From Lachnospiraceae bacterium (GTDB lineage Bacteria; Bacillota; Clostridia; Lachnospirales; Lachnospiraceae), in assembly GCA_017469405.1 (NCBI GenBank), contig JAFUGL010000135.1, positions 1 through 43,153 of the forward strand: a DNA stretch of 43,153 nt. The letters are read 5' to 3'. Position numbers and translations under genes: made by a program. Below are positions 26,294 through 36,003 of this stretch, one piece after another. Numbering within the stretch: position 1 is the first letter of the stretch; each line of letters begins with the position of its first letter. The notes below the pieces were generated by a model that was not told where the DNA came from, ran no database searches, and saw nothing but the letters and a program-made list of their open reading frames with translations.

Positions 26294-26408
26294 CTAAAAA
26301 AGCTTTAGAGGTTATTGGGGATTTTTCAGTAGATTAAGAGTATCAGTATAATTTAATTAAGATAAAAATCAAGTTATAACAGTCAGGAAAGGAGATTATT
26401 AACAGCTT

Positions 26409-27587
26409 ATGGATAACGGATTAAGATATGATTTTGATAAAATGACAGAAAGAAAGGGCACCTATTCCATCAAATGGAAGGTTGGCGAAAATGAGCTTCC
26501 AATGTGGATTGCGGATATGGATTTTGAAACTGCTCCGGAGATTGTGGCGGCACTTGAAAAGAGGGTAGCAGGTAGGATATTCGGATATTCGGATATACCG
26601 GATGAGTGGTATGATGCATATATAGGCTGGTGGAAGAGAAGACATGGCGTGGAGCTTAAAAAGGAGTGGCTTATATACAGTGCCGGAGTTATACCTACTA
26701 TCTCAAGCACGGTAAGAAAGCTTTCCGCACCGGCGGAAAAAGTTGTTATAATTTCTCCGGGCTACAATATGTTTTATAACTGCATTATAAATAACGGAAG
26801 AACCGTGGTTGAAAGTAAGCTTATCTACAAGGACGGAAGCTATAGTATAGATTATGATGATTTGGAGGAAAAGCTTTCTGATCCGCAGACTGCTCTTATG
26901 GTATTTTGTAATCCTCACAATCCGGTTGGAAGGATATGGAGCAGGGAGGAAATGACAAGAGTAGGAGAGCTTTGCATAGAGCATGATGTAAGGCTTATCG
27001 TAGATGAGATACACTGTGATTTGACAGATCCGGATAAGGAATACGTACCATTTGCATCTCTTGAAGATAAAATAGTTGATAATGCAATTATAGCCATAGC
27101 ACCTACAAAGACCTTTAATTTAGCCGGATTACAGACTTCGGCGGTCATAGCTAAGGACAGGGCAATCAGGCATAAGGTTTGGAGGCAGATAAATACCGAT
27201 GAAGTGGGTGAGCCAAATGCATTTGCCATAGATGTGGTATTGGCTGCGTTTAATGAAGGAGAAAACTGGCTTGATGAATTAAGGAAATATATATATACTA
27301 ATAAATGTACTGTAAAGAAATATGTTGAAGAAAATATAAAAGAAATATCGCTTGTTCCATCGGAAGCGACATACCTTCTTTGGCTTGATTGCGGAAAGAT
27401 TACCAACAATTCCAGAGAGCTTATGAAACACATAAGAAAGGAAACGGGGCTTTATCTGTCTGCCGGAACACATTATGGTCCGGGCGGCGAAAGCTTTCTG
27501 AGACTAAATATAGCCTGTCCAAAGGAAAGACTTATGGATGGCTTGGCACGACTTGAAAAAGGAATACATTCTTATAAGGGAGTATAA
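26409..27587 (+). CDS. PatB/MalY-type PLP C-S lyase, second paralog
   Basis: This 392-aa fold-type I enzyme matches the 3188 product over its full length. ELPMWIADMDFE (29-40), FCNPHNPVGRIW (166-177), VDEIHCDL (198-205) and the PLP lysine K234 in APTKTFNLAG mark the MalY/PatB branch. It probably cleaves cystathionine or a cysteine conjugate. RBS AAAGGAG lies upstream of ATG 26409. The next gene starts one base after its stop codon (TAAA ATG spacing), so the two are likely co-transcribed. Confidence 0.88.
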   Translation: MDNGLRYDFDKMTERKGTYSIKWKVGENELPMWIADMDFETAPEIVAALEKRVAGRIFGYSDIPDEWYDAYIGWWKRRHGVELKKEWLIYSAGVIPTISSTVRKLSAPAEKVVIISPGYNMFYNCIINNGRTVVESKLIYKDGSYSIDYDDLEEKLSDPQTALMVFCNPHNPVGRIWSREEMTRVGELCIEHDVRLIVDEIHCDLTDPDKEYVPFASLEDKIVDNAIIAIAPTKTFNLAGLQTSAVIAKDRAIRHKVWRQINTDEVGEPNAFAIDVVLAAFNEGENWLDELRKYIYTNKCTVKKYVEENIKEISLVPSEATYLLWLDCGKITNNSRELMKHIRKETGLYLSAGTHYGPGGESFLRLNIACPKERLMDGLARLEKGIHSYKGV

Positions 27588-27588
27588 A

Positions 27589-28449
27589 ATGGACAGAATC
27601 ATGACTAAGATAACAGGCAAGAAATACGAGGGAGAGCGTTCGCTTTTTATGGCGAGAGATCTTGATATAGAGGATACGATATTTGGCGAGGGCGAATCAC
27701 CGCTTAAGGAAAGCAGGGATATTAAGCTTTACAACAGTATGTTTAAGTGGAAGTATCCGCTTTGGTATTCCAAGGATATAACGGTAAAAAACTGTTCATG
27801 GTTTGAGATGGCAAGAGCAGGAGTCTGGTACACCGAAAATATAAGCATTGAGGACTCGGTTATCGAGGCACCGAAGAATTTCAGAAGATGCAAAACCCTT
27901 TCGCTTAAAAATGTATCATTTTCAGATGCTAAGGAAACCCTTTGGAACTGTGAGGATGTAACCCTTACAAATGTAACTGCAAAGGGTACATATTTTGGAA
28001 TGAATACGAATAATATAAAGGTGGACAATCTTACCCTTTACGGAGATTATTCTTTTGACGGAGGAAAAAACATAGAGGTAAGGAACTCGAAACTTTTATC
28101 AAAGGATGCATTTTGGAACTGCGAAAATGTGGTTGTATATGATTCCTTTATATCGGGAGAGTACCTGGGCTGGAACTCAAAGAATCTTACATTTATCAAT
28201 TGTACCATAGAAAGCTTACAGGGAATGTGCTATATAGAAAACCTGGTAATGAAAAACTGCAAGCTTCTTGACACTACACTCTCCTTTGAATACTCAACCG
28301 TCGATGTCGAAATCAAAGGTCACATCGACAGCGTGAAAAATCCGATAAGTGGCAGCATAACCGCTGATTCCATAGGGGAACTGATTATGGAAGAGGATAA
28401 GGTTGATGTTAGTAAAACTCATATAAAAACAAAATCTGACATTATATAA
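27589..28449 (+). CDS. DUF3737 family beta-helix-like protein
   Basis: This 286-aa protein consists of short repeated strands rich in N, D, aromatic and hydrophobic residues (DIKLYNSMFKWKYPL, DITVKNCSWFEMARAG, NVTAKGTYFGM), the pattern of a right-handed parallel beta-helix. I recognise it as DUF3737-like; function is unknown. The ATG at 27589 is chosen because AAGGGAG lies 7 bp upstream; a longer frame from 27538 would overlap the PatB gene. No signal peptide is seen, so it is probably cytoplasmic. Confidence 0.8.
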   Translation: MDRIMTKITGKKYEGERSLFMARDLDIEDTIFGEGESPLKESRDIKLYNSMFKWKYPLWYSKDITVKNCSWFEMARAGVWYTENISIEDSVIEAPKNFRRCKTLSLKNVSFSDAKETLWNCEDVTLTNVTAKGTYFGMNTNNIKVDNLTLYGDYSFDGGKNIEVRNSKLLSKDAFWNCENVVVYDSFISGEYLGWNSKNLTFINCTIESLQGMCYIENLVMKNCKLLDTTLSFEYSTVDVEIKGHIDSVKNPISGSITADSIGELIMEEDKVDVSKTHIKTKSDII

Positions 28450-28531
28450 TTAACCTTCATAAAAAAGATTATGAAGTTCGAGTAAAGATGTGACACCAAC
28501 TTTACTTCGTATATTTGCTATAAAAAAATGG

Positions 28532-28560
28532 TTGACAAATCTCATGTCTGATTATATAAT
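28532..28560 (+). promoter_or_regulatory. Consensus promoter of the trp operon
   Basis: TTGACA (28532-28537) and TATAAT (28555-28560) are perfect consensus hexamers separated by 17 bases. Transcription would begin near 28567, just before the T-box leader. Confidence 0.85.
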
Positions 28561-28582
28561 CGTTTCATAATTTAATACGCTA

Positions 28583-28866
28583 AACCGTTGATGTGGAGAT
28601 AAAAATAAAAGAGGCGCTCACAGAGAGTCGGGATTGCTGGGAACCGATAGAAGCTGTTTATTAAATGGACCACTGAGGGCATGGTCAAAGGAGCAACGGC
28701 TCTGAGTATTCCGTGACGTGATTGCATACGTTAGTTGCAGGGAATATGTTTGTATTCCAATGAGAGTGTGGAAATAAACTTCCGCAAACGCAGGGTGGCA
28801 CCGCGGTACATATGATTATTACCGTCCCTGATAACAGATTTTCTGTTATCAGGGACTTTCTTTTCG
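28583..28866 (+). ncRNA. T-box leader (tRNA-Trp-responsive) of the trp operon
   Basis: Stem I with AGAGAGTCGGG and the GGGAACCGATAG region is followed by the specifier loop, where UGG at 28666-28668 is a Trp codon. The conserved T-box AGGGTGGCACCGCGG is at 28792-28806. The terminator stem GTCCCTGATAACAGA/CTGTTATCAGGGAC is at 28824-28856, followed by a T-rich run. Uncharged tRNA-Trp would stabilise the antiterminator and switch on trpEGDCFBA. All elements are in canonical order. Confidence 0.95.
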
Positions 28867-28934
28867 CGTTCCTTTGAGGCAAGCGCAGCTTGTGAGGTAT
28901 GCTCACTCCATTGGAAAGAAAAAGGAGGTAGAAG

Positions 28935-30419
28935 ATGAGCAGCAAATATTATCCAAATTTGGAAAAAGCAAAAGACTTTAAGGATGATTATCGATGCATC
29001 CCTATTGCGAGGGAAATCTACTCGGATTTTATCACACCGATTCAGGCACTTAAAATTCTAAAAAATGTAAGCAGCCATGTGTATATGCTTGAAAGTGTGG
29101 AAAACCAGGAAAAGACCGGAAGATATACATTTCTTGGGTATGAACCTAAGCTTTGCATAACCTGTCTCAATAATAAGATAAAGGTTATAGACGCAAAGGG
29201 TGAAGTACTAAAGGAGGATAACATCAAACATCCGGCAGTCTTTATCAATGAAATTGTAAATGAATATAAGAGTCCGAAGTTAAAAGGAATGCCTTCTTTC
29301 ACAGGTGGTCTGGTAGGATATTTTGCATATGACTATATAAAGTATGCTGAGCCAACACTTAATCTTGATGCACAAGATGAAGAAAAATTCAATGATGTTG
29401 ATCTTATGCTCTTTGATAAAGTAATTGCATTTGATAACATCAGGCAGAAGCTTGTGATCATAGCAAATGCAAAGACAGATAATTTGGAAGAAAACTATGA
29501 AAAGGCCATAAAGGCCATAGATGAAATAATAAGCCTGCTTAAAACCGGTAAAGAGGTAAAAGATGAAAAGGCACATATTTCATCAGAATTTAGACCAATG
29601 TTTGCTGAGTCTGAGTTTTGTGAAATGGTCGAAAAGGCTAAGAATCATATCTACGAAGGTGATATATTTCAAGTAGTGTTGTCAAACAGACTTGAGGCAG
29701 ACTTTGAAGGAAGCCTGCTTAATACTTACAGAGTACTTAGAACCATCAACCCATCGCCTTATATGTTTTACTTTAGCGGTGATGATATAGAGGTAGCCGG
29801 CGCATCTCCTGAGACATTGGTTAAGCTTGAAGACGGGGTCCTTCATACATTTCCGCTTGCGGGTACAAGACCTAGAGGAAAGACCTTTGAGGAGGATAAG
29901 AGACTTGAGGAAGAACTTCTGGCTGATGAAAAAGAATGTGCGGAGCACAATATGCTGGTTGATCTTGGCAGAAATGATATAGGCAAGATAAGTAAATTTG
30001 GTTCGGTAGAGCTTGAGAAGTATATGTCGATTGAAAGATATTCACATGTCATGCATATCGGTTCTACTGTAAGAGGAAAGATAAGAGAAGGTTCTTCGCC
30101 ACTTGATGCTATAGACGCCATTCTTCCGGCAGGAACACTATCCGGTGCACCGAAGCTTAGAGCCTGTGAAATTATAAATGAACTTGAAAATAATAAAAGA
30201 GGTATCTATGGCGGCGCAATCGGCTACATAGACTTTACAGGAAACCTTGACACCTGCATAGCTATAAGAATTGCTTTTAAGAAAAACGGCAAGGTGTTTG
30301 TACGCTCCGGCGCCGGAATCGTGGCAGACAGTATTCCTAAAAACGAATATGTGGAATGCATTAACAAAGCTAAGGCAGTTATGACAGCCATAGAAAAATC
30401 TATAGAAATGGAGGATTAG
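28935..30419 (+). CDS. trpE: Anthranilate synthase component I
   Basis: This 494-aa chorismate-utilising enzyme makes anthranilate with TrpG. The tryptophan feedback region is visible as YMLESVENQEKTGRYTFLG (LES motif near residue 52). The catalytic C-terminal half contains IFQVVLSNR, the PSPYMFY block, GTRPRGKT, ERYSHVMHI and GAPKLRACEII. Length is normal. RBS AAAGGAGG precedes ATG 28935. It is the first gene after the T-box, and trpG follows 3 bp after the stop. Confidence 0.96.
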   Translation: MSSKYYPNLEKAKDFKDDYRCIPIAREIYSDFITPIQALKILKNVSSHVYMLESVENQEKTGRYTFLGYEPKLCITCLNNKIKVIDAKGEVLKEDNIKHPAVFINEIVNEYKSPKLKGMPSFTGGLVGYFAYDYIKYAEPTLNLDAQDEEKFNDVDLMLFDKVIAFDNIRQKLVIIANAKTDNLEENYEKAIKAIDEIISLLKTGKEVKDEKAHISSEFRPMFAESEFCEMVEKAKNHIYEGDIFQVVLSNRLEADFEGSLLNTYRVLRTINPSPYMFYFSGDDIEVAGASPETLVKLEDGVLHTFPLAGTRPRGKTFEEDKRLEEELLADEKECAEHNMLVDLGRNDIGKISKFGSVELEKYMSIERYSHVMHIGSTVRGKIREGSSPLDAIDAILPAGTLSGAPKLRACEIINELENNKRGIYGGAIGYIDFTGNLDTCIAIRIAFKKNGKVFVRSGAGIVADSIPKNEYVECINKAKAVMTAIEKSIEMED

Positions 30420-30422
30420 CAT

Positions 30423-30989
30423 TTGATAGTTTTGATAGATAATTACGACAGCTTTTCCTATAATCTGTTTCAATATGTAGGTGAGCTTGGCGGTGATTTA
30501 AAAGTAATAAGAAATGATGAGATGACTGTGGAAGAAATAGCAAATCTTTCTCCTTCACACGTGATTATCTCTCCCGGACCGGGAAGACCTGAAGATGCAG
30601 GCATAATAATTGAAGCGGCGCATTCACTTCCAAAGGATATACCGATACTTGGGGTATGTCTTGGACATCAGGCAATATGTGCAGCTTACGGTGCAACCGT
30701 AACCTATGCTAAAAAGCTTATGCATGGCAAGCAATCCGAGATAGAAACTGACAGAGACAGCCCACTATTCAAAAACCTGCCAGAACATATAAAGGTTGCA
30801 AGATATCACTCATTGGCAGTCGATGAAAGCACACTGCCTGATACACTTAAGGTAATCGGAAGAACCACAGACGGTGAGGTAATGGCAGTGGCACACACCG
30901 AATATCCGATTTATGGAGTTCAGTTCCATCCGGAGTCCATACTCACCCCTGACGGAAAGACCATATTAAAGAATTTTATTCAATTGTAA
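30423..30989 (+). CDS. trpG: Anthranilate synthase component II (glutamine amidotransferase)
   Basis: This 188-aa class I amidotransferase supplies ammonia to TrpE. The nucleophile is C79 in GVCLGHQA, with the catalytic His169 and Glu171 in QFHPES. It starts at TTG 30423, supported by GGAGG ten bases upstream and by the conserved MIVLIDNYDSFSYNL opening. It is separate from trpD, unlike the fused TrpGD of enterobacteria. A giant palindrome follows before trpD. Confidence 0.95.
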   Translation: MIVLIDNYDSFSYNLFQYVGELGGDLKVIRNDEMTVEEIANLSPSHVIISPGPGRPEDAGIIIEAAHSLPKDIPILGVCLGHQAICAAYGATVTYAKKLMHGKQSEIETDRDSPLFKNLPEHIKVARYHSLAVDESTLPDTLKVIGRTTDGEVMAVAHTEYPIYGVQFHPESILTPDGKTILKNFIQL

Positions 30990-31010
30990 AATTATATTAT
31001 AAGAAAGACA

Positions 31011-31266
31011 GGTTGTATAAAAGCTATATAATCAATGAAAAAATGTTGAATAAAGCAGATAAATCTATAAGCAGGTACTTTGAAGACGTCGGTACTTAGC
31101 GATATGGATGTAAGCTATAATTACTTTACGAAGTAAGAAGTAATTATAGCTTGCAGACAAAGAGCTTAGTACCGCTACGTCTGAGAGTAGCGAGAGCGTG
31201 CCTGCGATAGATTTAATCTGATTTATTCAACATAGAAAGTCGTAAAGTTATAGCTTTTATACAACC
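31011..31266. repeat. Giant hairpin between trpG and trpD
   Basis: The whole 256-bp interval folds back. The outer arm GGTTGTATAAAAGCTATA matches TATAGCTTTTATACAACC at the far end. Next come TGTTGAATAAAGCAGAT/ATCTGATTTATTCAACA and AAATCTAT/ATAGATTT, then GCAGG/CCTGC. The core AGACGTCGGTACTTAGCGA (31084-31102) faces CTTAGTACCGCTACGTCT (31165-31182), and GCGAGAGCGTG is at 31190-31200. The tip is a separate stem, GTAAGCTATAATTACTT against its complement. There is no coding potential. It may reduce downstream expression or mark a processing site. Confidence 0.8.
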
Positions 31267-31296
31267 GTAACTTAAAAAAGAAAGGAAGAAAAGATT

Positions 31297-32316
31297 ATGA
31301 TTAAGGAAGCTATTGTTAAAATTGTTGATAAGCAGGATTTAACTTACGACGAGGCATATGAGGTAATTTCAGAGATAATGAGTGGTGAGACTACACCTAC
31401 TCAGAATGCAGCATTTTTGGCTGCACTTTCCACTAAGAGTACAAAGGCAGAAACCATAGATGAGATAGCAGGCTGCGGTGCAGCTATGAGAGACAAGGCA
31501 ACAAAGGTTGATACAACAGGTCTTGATTGTATGGAGATAGTAGGAACCGGTGGAGATAATGCCAAGAGCTTTAACATATCAACCACATCTGCTATCATCA
31601 TGGCGGCAGCGGGAGTTAAAGTTGCAAAGCATGGTAACAGAGCAGCGTCTTCATGGTCAGGAACTGCAGACTGCCTTGAGGCTTTAGGTGTAAATATAAA
31701 TCTTGAACCTGAGAAATGTGTTGAGATGTTGAATGAAGTAGGCTTCTGCTTCTTATTTGCCCAGAAGTATCACACATCAATGAAGTATGTAGGACCTATC
31801 CGTAAGGAGCTTGGTATAAGAACAGTATTTAATATACTTGGACCTATTACCAATCCTGCAAGTCCTAAGGTTCAGTTGCTTGGTGTATATGATGAGTTAC
31901 TGGTTAAGCCGCTTGCACAGGTTCTTACAAGTCTTGGTGTCGAAAGAGGACTTGTAGTCTACGGACAGGATAAGCTTGATGAGATATCACTTAGTGCCCC
32001 TACTACCATATGTGAGTTCAGAAACGGATGGTATAAGGAATATGTTATAACTCCTGAACAGTTTGGATTTGAGCGTTGTACAAAAGAGGATCTCCGTGGA
32101 GGTAAACCTGAAGATAATGCCAAGATTACAAGAGACATCTTAGCAGGTGAAAAGGGTCACAAGAGAAATGTGGTTCTTATGAATGCAGGTGCAGCTCTTT
32201 ATATCTACGGTAAGGCTGATTCTATCGAGAACGGTATCAAGCTTGCAGCCGAGATGATAGACTCGGGCAAGGCAACCGAAACCCTTGAGAAGATAATCGA
32301 ATTATCCAATAAATAA
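31297..32316 (+). CDS. trpD: Anthranilate phosphoribosyltransferase
   Basis: This 339-aa enzyme transfers phosphoribose from PRPP to anthranilate. Visible motifs are [14 protein letters not shown] (PRPP/Mg loop, about 82-95), [21 protein letters not shown] and the [13 protein letters not shown] block. Length is normal. It has its own RBS (GAAAGGAAG). Long hairpins flank it on both sides within the operon. Confidence 0.96.
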   Translation: MIKEAIVKIVDKQDLTYDEAYEVISEIMSGETTPTQNAAFLAALSTKSTKAETIDEIAGCGAAMRDKATKVDTTGLDCMEIVGTGGDNAKSFNISTTSAIIMAAAGVKVAKHGNRAASSWSGTADCLEALGVNINLEPEKCVEMLNEVGFCFLFAQKYHTSMKYVGPIRKELGIRTVFNILGPITNPASPKVQLLGVYDELLVKPLAQVLTSLGVERGLVVYGQDKLDEISLSAPTTICEFRNGWYKEYVITPEQFGFERCTKEDLRGGKPEDNAKITRDILAGEKGHKRNVVLMNAGAALYIYGKADSIENGIKLAAEMIDSGKATETLEKIIELSNK

Positions 32317-32326
32317 AATAAAGTCC

Positions 32327-32486
32327 GCTTACCATCCTGAGTATACTGCTTATATGTTTCATCGCAGACACGCTCTCGCTCGGTTTTAGACGTAGCGGTA
32401 CTAAGTTCGAAAAAACCTCACTAAGTACCGACGTCTAAAAACGGTCTGCTAATGAAACTATAAGCAGTACACTCAGGATGGTAAGC
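32327..32486. repeat. Giant hairpin between trpD and trpC (core in reverse orientation)
   Basis: The outer arms GCTTACCATCCTGAGT and ACTCAGGATGGTAAGC are complementary, followed by ACTGCTTATA/TATAAGCAGT and GTTTCAT/ATGAAAC. Inside are CACGCTCTCGC (32369-32379), AGACGTAGCGGTACTAAG (32388-32405) and CTAAGTACCGACGTCT (32421-32436). These are the reverse complement of the core found between trpG and trpD. The outer arms are unrelated to those of the other copies, yet perfectly self-paired. Confidence 0.8.
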
Positions 32487-32518
32487 TGCATAATTAATAT
32501 TTGTAGGAGTAAAACGAA

Positions 32519-33316
32519 ATGAATATCTTAGATGAGCTTGCTGATTATGCAAGAGTTCGAGTTGAAAATAATAAAATGAGGGTTTCTCTTGAGGAGATTA
32601 AGGAAAAGGCTTATGCACTTCCGAAAGGTGATTTTGAATTTGAGAAGGCACTTAAAAAGGACGGTATATCCTTTATCTGCGAGGTAAAAAAAGCATCACC
32701 TTCCAAGGGTGTTATCGCGGAGGATTTTCCTTACCTTGAGATTGCACAGGAATATGAGGCGGCAGGTGCTGATTGTATCTCTGTTCTGACTGAACCAAAG
32801 TGGTTTCTTGGAAAGGATGAATACCTCAGAGAGATAACGGACAATGTTTCTACACCTGCCATAAGAAAGGACTTTGTTGTAGATGAATATATGATATATG
32901 AGGCAAAGCTTCTTGGTGCAAAGGCGGTACTACTTATATGTTCCATACTTGACGGTGAAAAGATAAAAAGTTATAAAGGTATATGTGACGAGCTTGGTCT
33001 TTCTGCTCTTGTTGAAGCTCATGATGAAAATGAGATAGATATGGCAATAAATGCAGGTGCAAGACTGATAGGTGTAAATAATCGTAACCTTAAAAATTTC
33101 AGTGTTGACATTGATAATAGTAAAAGATTAAGAGACCTTGTGCCTGAAGATGTCATTTTTGTAGCTGAAAGTGGCGTAAAAACACACGAAGATATAGAAG
33201 CCTTTAAAACGGCAAAGGTTGATGCGGTTCTTGTGGGTGAGACCCTTATGAGAGCAAAGGATAAAAAAAATATGCTTGACTATTTAAAATTTGGAGGTTC
33301 CAATGGCAAAAATTAA
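32519..33316 (+). CDS. trpC: Indole-3-glycerol phosphate synthase
   Basis: This 265-aa TIM-barrel enzyme carries CEVKKASPSKGVI (catalytic lysine region, about 55-67), VLTEPKWFLG, IRKDFVVDEYMIYEA and IGVNNRNLKNF. It is monofunctional: TrpF is a separate gene that overlaps its end by 14 bp. Likely translated from TAGGAG upstream of ATG 32519. Confidence 0.96.
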   Translation: MNILDELADYARVRVENNKMRVSLEEIKEKAYALPKGDFEFEKALKKDGISFICEVKKASPSKGVIAEDFPYLEIAQEYEAAGADCISVLTEPKWFLGKDEYLREITDNVSTPAIRKDFVVDEYMIYEAKLLGAKAVLLICSILDGEKIKSYKGICDELGLSALVEAHDENEIDMAINAGARLIGVNNRNLKNFSVDIDNSKRLRDLVPEDVIFVAESGVKTHEDIEAFKTAKVDAVLVGETLMRAKDKKNMLDYLKFGGSNGKN

Positions 33317-33905
33317 AATATGCGGATTGAGATTCGATGAGGACATAGACTATGCAAATGAGCTTTTACCTGAATATGTCGGATTCGTATTTTGGAACAA
33401 GAGTAAAAGATATATAACTCCGGAGGAAGCAGGCAGACTTCGCGCAAAGCTTGATCCCAAGATAAAGACGGTAGGCGTCTTTGTAGATGAGGATATAGCA
33501 GTAGTTGAGGATCTTTTAAAAAGAGGGATAATTAAGATAGCTCAGCTTCATGGAGATGAAGGAGAGGCATATATCCAGAGGATAAAGGCTGATATGCAGT
33601 GTAAGATTATGAAAGCCTTTAAGGTAAAATCAGCGGATGATATAATCGATGCCAACAATTCACATGCCGATATGGTCTTGCTTGATTCGGGCATGGGAAC
33701 AGGAGAAACCTTCGATTGGTCCTTGATAAAATCGGTAAACAGACCGTATTTCCTTGCCGGAGGACTTACACCTCAAAATGTGGGAAATGCTATAGAGGAG
33801 TTAGATCCATTTGCTGTTGATGCAAGTTCGTCTCTGGAAACGGACGGAAGAAAGGATAGAGAGAAGATAAAGGCTTTTATAGATGAGGTAAGAAAGTTTT
33901 CATAA
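33303..33905 (+). CDS. trpF: Phosphoribosylanthranilate isomerase
   Basis: This 200-aa TIM-barrel enzyme starts MAKIKICGLRFDEDI, with the catalytic cysteine in KICGL and the catalytic aspartate in LLDSGMGTGETFDW. LAGGLTPQNV and VDASSSLETDGRKD close the active site. ATG 33303 is preferred because GGAGG is positioned just before it; an upstream in-frame start would cover that site. It overlaps trpC by 14 bp, indicating coupled translation. Confidence 0.95.
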   Translation: MAKIKICGLRFDEDIDYANELLPEYVGFVFWNKSKRYITPEEAGRLRAKLDPKIKTVGVFVDEDIAVVEDLLKRGIIKIAQLHGDEGEAYIQRIKADMQCKIMKAFKVKSADDIIDANNSHADMVLLDSGMGTGETFDWSLIKSVNRPYFLAGGLTPQNVGNAIEELDPFAVDASSSLETDGRKDREKIKAFIDEVRKFS

Positions 33906-34016
33906 AACTTTAATTTATAAGTAAAAAGAAAACTGAAATAGTAAATTAAGAGTTAAAACATAATCTATGATTTAATAATGTTTGATATATGAATGAGTGA
34001 TTGAAAGGATAATACT

Positions 34017-35207
34017 ATGAGTGAAAATAATGGACGTTTTGGGATTCATGGAGGACAGTATATACCCGAGACTTTGATGAATGCAGTTATAGAACTTGAA
34101 GAAGCATATAATCACTATAAAAATGATCCGGAGTTTCAACAGGAACTTACAGAGCTTTTAAATAATTATGGAAACAGACCTTCGGGACTATACTATGCGA
34201 AAAAGCTCACGAGAGAGCTTGGTGGTGCAAAGATATATCTTAAAAGAGAAGATTTAAATCATACAGGTGCTCATAAAATAAATAATGTCCTTGGCCAGGC
34301 ACTTCTTGCTAAGAAAATGGGAAAGACAAGACTTATAGCGGAAACTGGAGCAGGTCAGCACGGAGTGGCAACTGCCACGGCAGCAGCACTTCTTGATATG
34401 GAGTGTGTAGTATTTATGGGTGAAGAGGATACAAAAAGGCAGGCATTAAATGTTTACAGAATGAAGCTTCTTGGAGCAGATGTAATTCCGGTTACAACAG
34501 GTACAGCTACGCTTAAGGATGCGGTATCAGAAGCCATGAGAGAGTGGACTTCAAGAATAGATGATACACATTATTGCCTTGGTTCTGTTATGGGACCACA
34601 TCCATTTCCGATTATTGTCAGAGATTTCCAGGCAGTTATTTCAAAGGAAATAAAGGAACAGATCCTTAAAGCGGAAGGCAGGCTTCCTGATGCAGTTATC
34701 GCATGCGTTGGTGGAGGCTCCAATGCAATAGGAAGTTTTTATAATTTTATAGAAGACAAGGATGTAAGGCTTATAGGTTGTGAGGCAGCCGGAAGAGGTA
34801 TAGACACATTTGAAACCGCAGCAACCATAAATACCGGAAAGTTGGGAATATTCCACGGAATGAAATCATATTTCTGCCAGGATGACGAGGGACAGATTGC
34901 ACCGGTTTATTCCATATCAGCAGGACTTGATTATCCGGGGGTAGGCCCTGAGCACGCATATCTCCATGATATAGGAAGAGCAGAATATGTGCCTGTTACT
35001 GATGATGAAGCTGTAGAAGCCTTTGAATTTTTATCAAGAACTGAGGGTATCATTCCTGCAATTGAATCATCACATGCTGTTGCGTATGCTATGAAGCTTG
35101 CACCGACAATGGATAAAGATAAGATAATTGTAATAACTATTTCCGGTCGTGGAGACAAAGATGTTGCTGCTATAGCAAGATACAGAGGGGAGAATATCTA
35201 TGAGTAG
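34017..35207 (+). CDS. trpB: Tryptophan synthase beta chain
   Basis: This 396-aa PLP enzyme condenses indole and serine. The PLP lysine is K87 in HTGAHKINN, the phosphate loop is GGGSNAIG, and AETGAGQHG and GRGDKDV are conserved. Normal TrpB1 length. It is preceded by a 111-bp gap holding only a weak AT-rich stretch, and it overlaps trpA by 8 bp. Confidence 0.96.
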   Translation: MSENNGRFGIHGGQYIPETLMNAVIELEEAYNHYKNDPEFQQELTELLNNYGNRPSGLYYAKKLTRELGGAKIYLKREDLNHTGAHKINNVLGQALLAKKMGKTRLIAETGAGQHGVATATAAALLDMECVVFMGEEDTKRQALNVYRMKLLGADVIPVTTGTATLKDAVSEAMREWTSRIDDTHYCLGSVMGPHPFPIIVRDFQAVISKEIKEQILKAEGRLPDAVIACVGGGSNAIGSFYNFIEDKDVRLIGCEAAGRGIDTFETAATINTGKLGIFHGMKSYFCQDDEGQIAPVYSISAGLDYPGVGPEHAYLHDIGRAEYVPVTDDEAVEAFEFLSRTEGIIPAIESSHAVAYAMKLAPTMDKDKIIVITISGRGDKDVAAIARYRGENIYE

Positions 35208-35976
35208 AATAAATGAAGCATTCAAGGATAAAAAAGCATTTATACCATTTATAACTTGTGGTGATCCTGACATAGAAACTACAAGGGCACTTGTAAATGA
35301 GATGGTAAAAAACGGTGCCGACCTAGTGGAACTTGGAATACCTTTTTCCGACCCAACAGCAGAAGGTCCTACCATACAAGGTGCGAATCTTCGTGCGTTA
35401 AGCGGAGGAATAAATAAAGAAAAAATATTTAACATGGTAAAGGCACTTCGAGAAGAAGATAATATAACTATTCCTTTGGTGTTTATGACATATGCAAATG
35501 TTGTTTTTTCATATGATGCAGACAAGTTTTTTAAAACATGTCAGGAAATAGGAATAGACGGAGTTATACTTCCGGATTTACCATATGAAGAAAAAGGCGA
35601 ATTTAAGGAAATTAGCGAAAAATACGGTGTTGATTTGATTTCACTCATTGCGCCAACATCTGCAAACAGAATTGCCATGATTGCAAAGGAAGCTAAGGGG
35701 TTTATCTACATAGTTTCAAGCCTTGGTGTAACAGGAACAAGAACTTCAATTACCACAGATGTGGCATCTATTGTTAAAGTAGTGAAGGAAAATACAGATG
35801 TACCATGTGCCATAGGGTTTGGAATTTCCACACCTGAACAGGCAAAAACCATGTCATTATGTGCAGATGGTGTAATTGTCGGTTCAGCTATTGTAAAGAT
35901 AATCGCGCAACATGGTAAGGCATCTGTTGATCCTGTAGGTGAATTTGTTCACAACATGAAAACTGCTATAAACTAA
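35200..35976 (+). CDS. trpA: Tryptophan synthase alpha chain
   Basis: This 258-aa TIM-barrel enzyme cleaves indole-3-glycerol phosphate and channels indole to TrpB. The catalytic glutamate is E44 in [27 protein letters not shown], the [12 protein letters not shown] loop and [11 protein letters not shown] are conserved. It is the last gene of the trp operon. The minus-strand lipoprotein gene ends 28 bp away, with no clear terminator between. Confidence 0.96.
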   Translation: MSRINEAFKDKKAFIPFITCGDPDIETTRALVNEMVKNGADLVELGIPFSDPTAEGPTIQGANLRALSGGINKEKIFNMVKALREEDNITIPLVFMTYANVVFSYDADKFFKTCQEIGIDGVILPDLPYEEKGEFKEISEKYGVDLISLIAPTSANRIAMIAKEAKGFIYIVSSLGVTGTRTSITTDVASIVKVVKENTDVPCAIGFGISTPEQAKTMSLCADGVIVGSAIVKIIAQHGKASVDPVGEFVHNMKTAIN

Positions 35977-36003
35977 ATCTTGTTAAATGTCATAATTTTA
36001 TCC

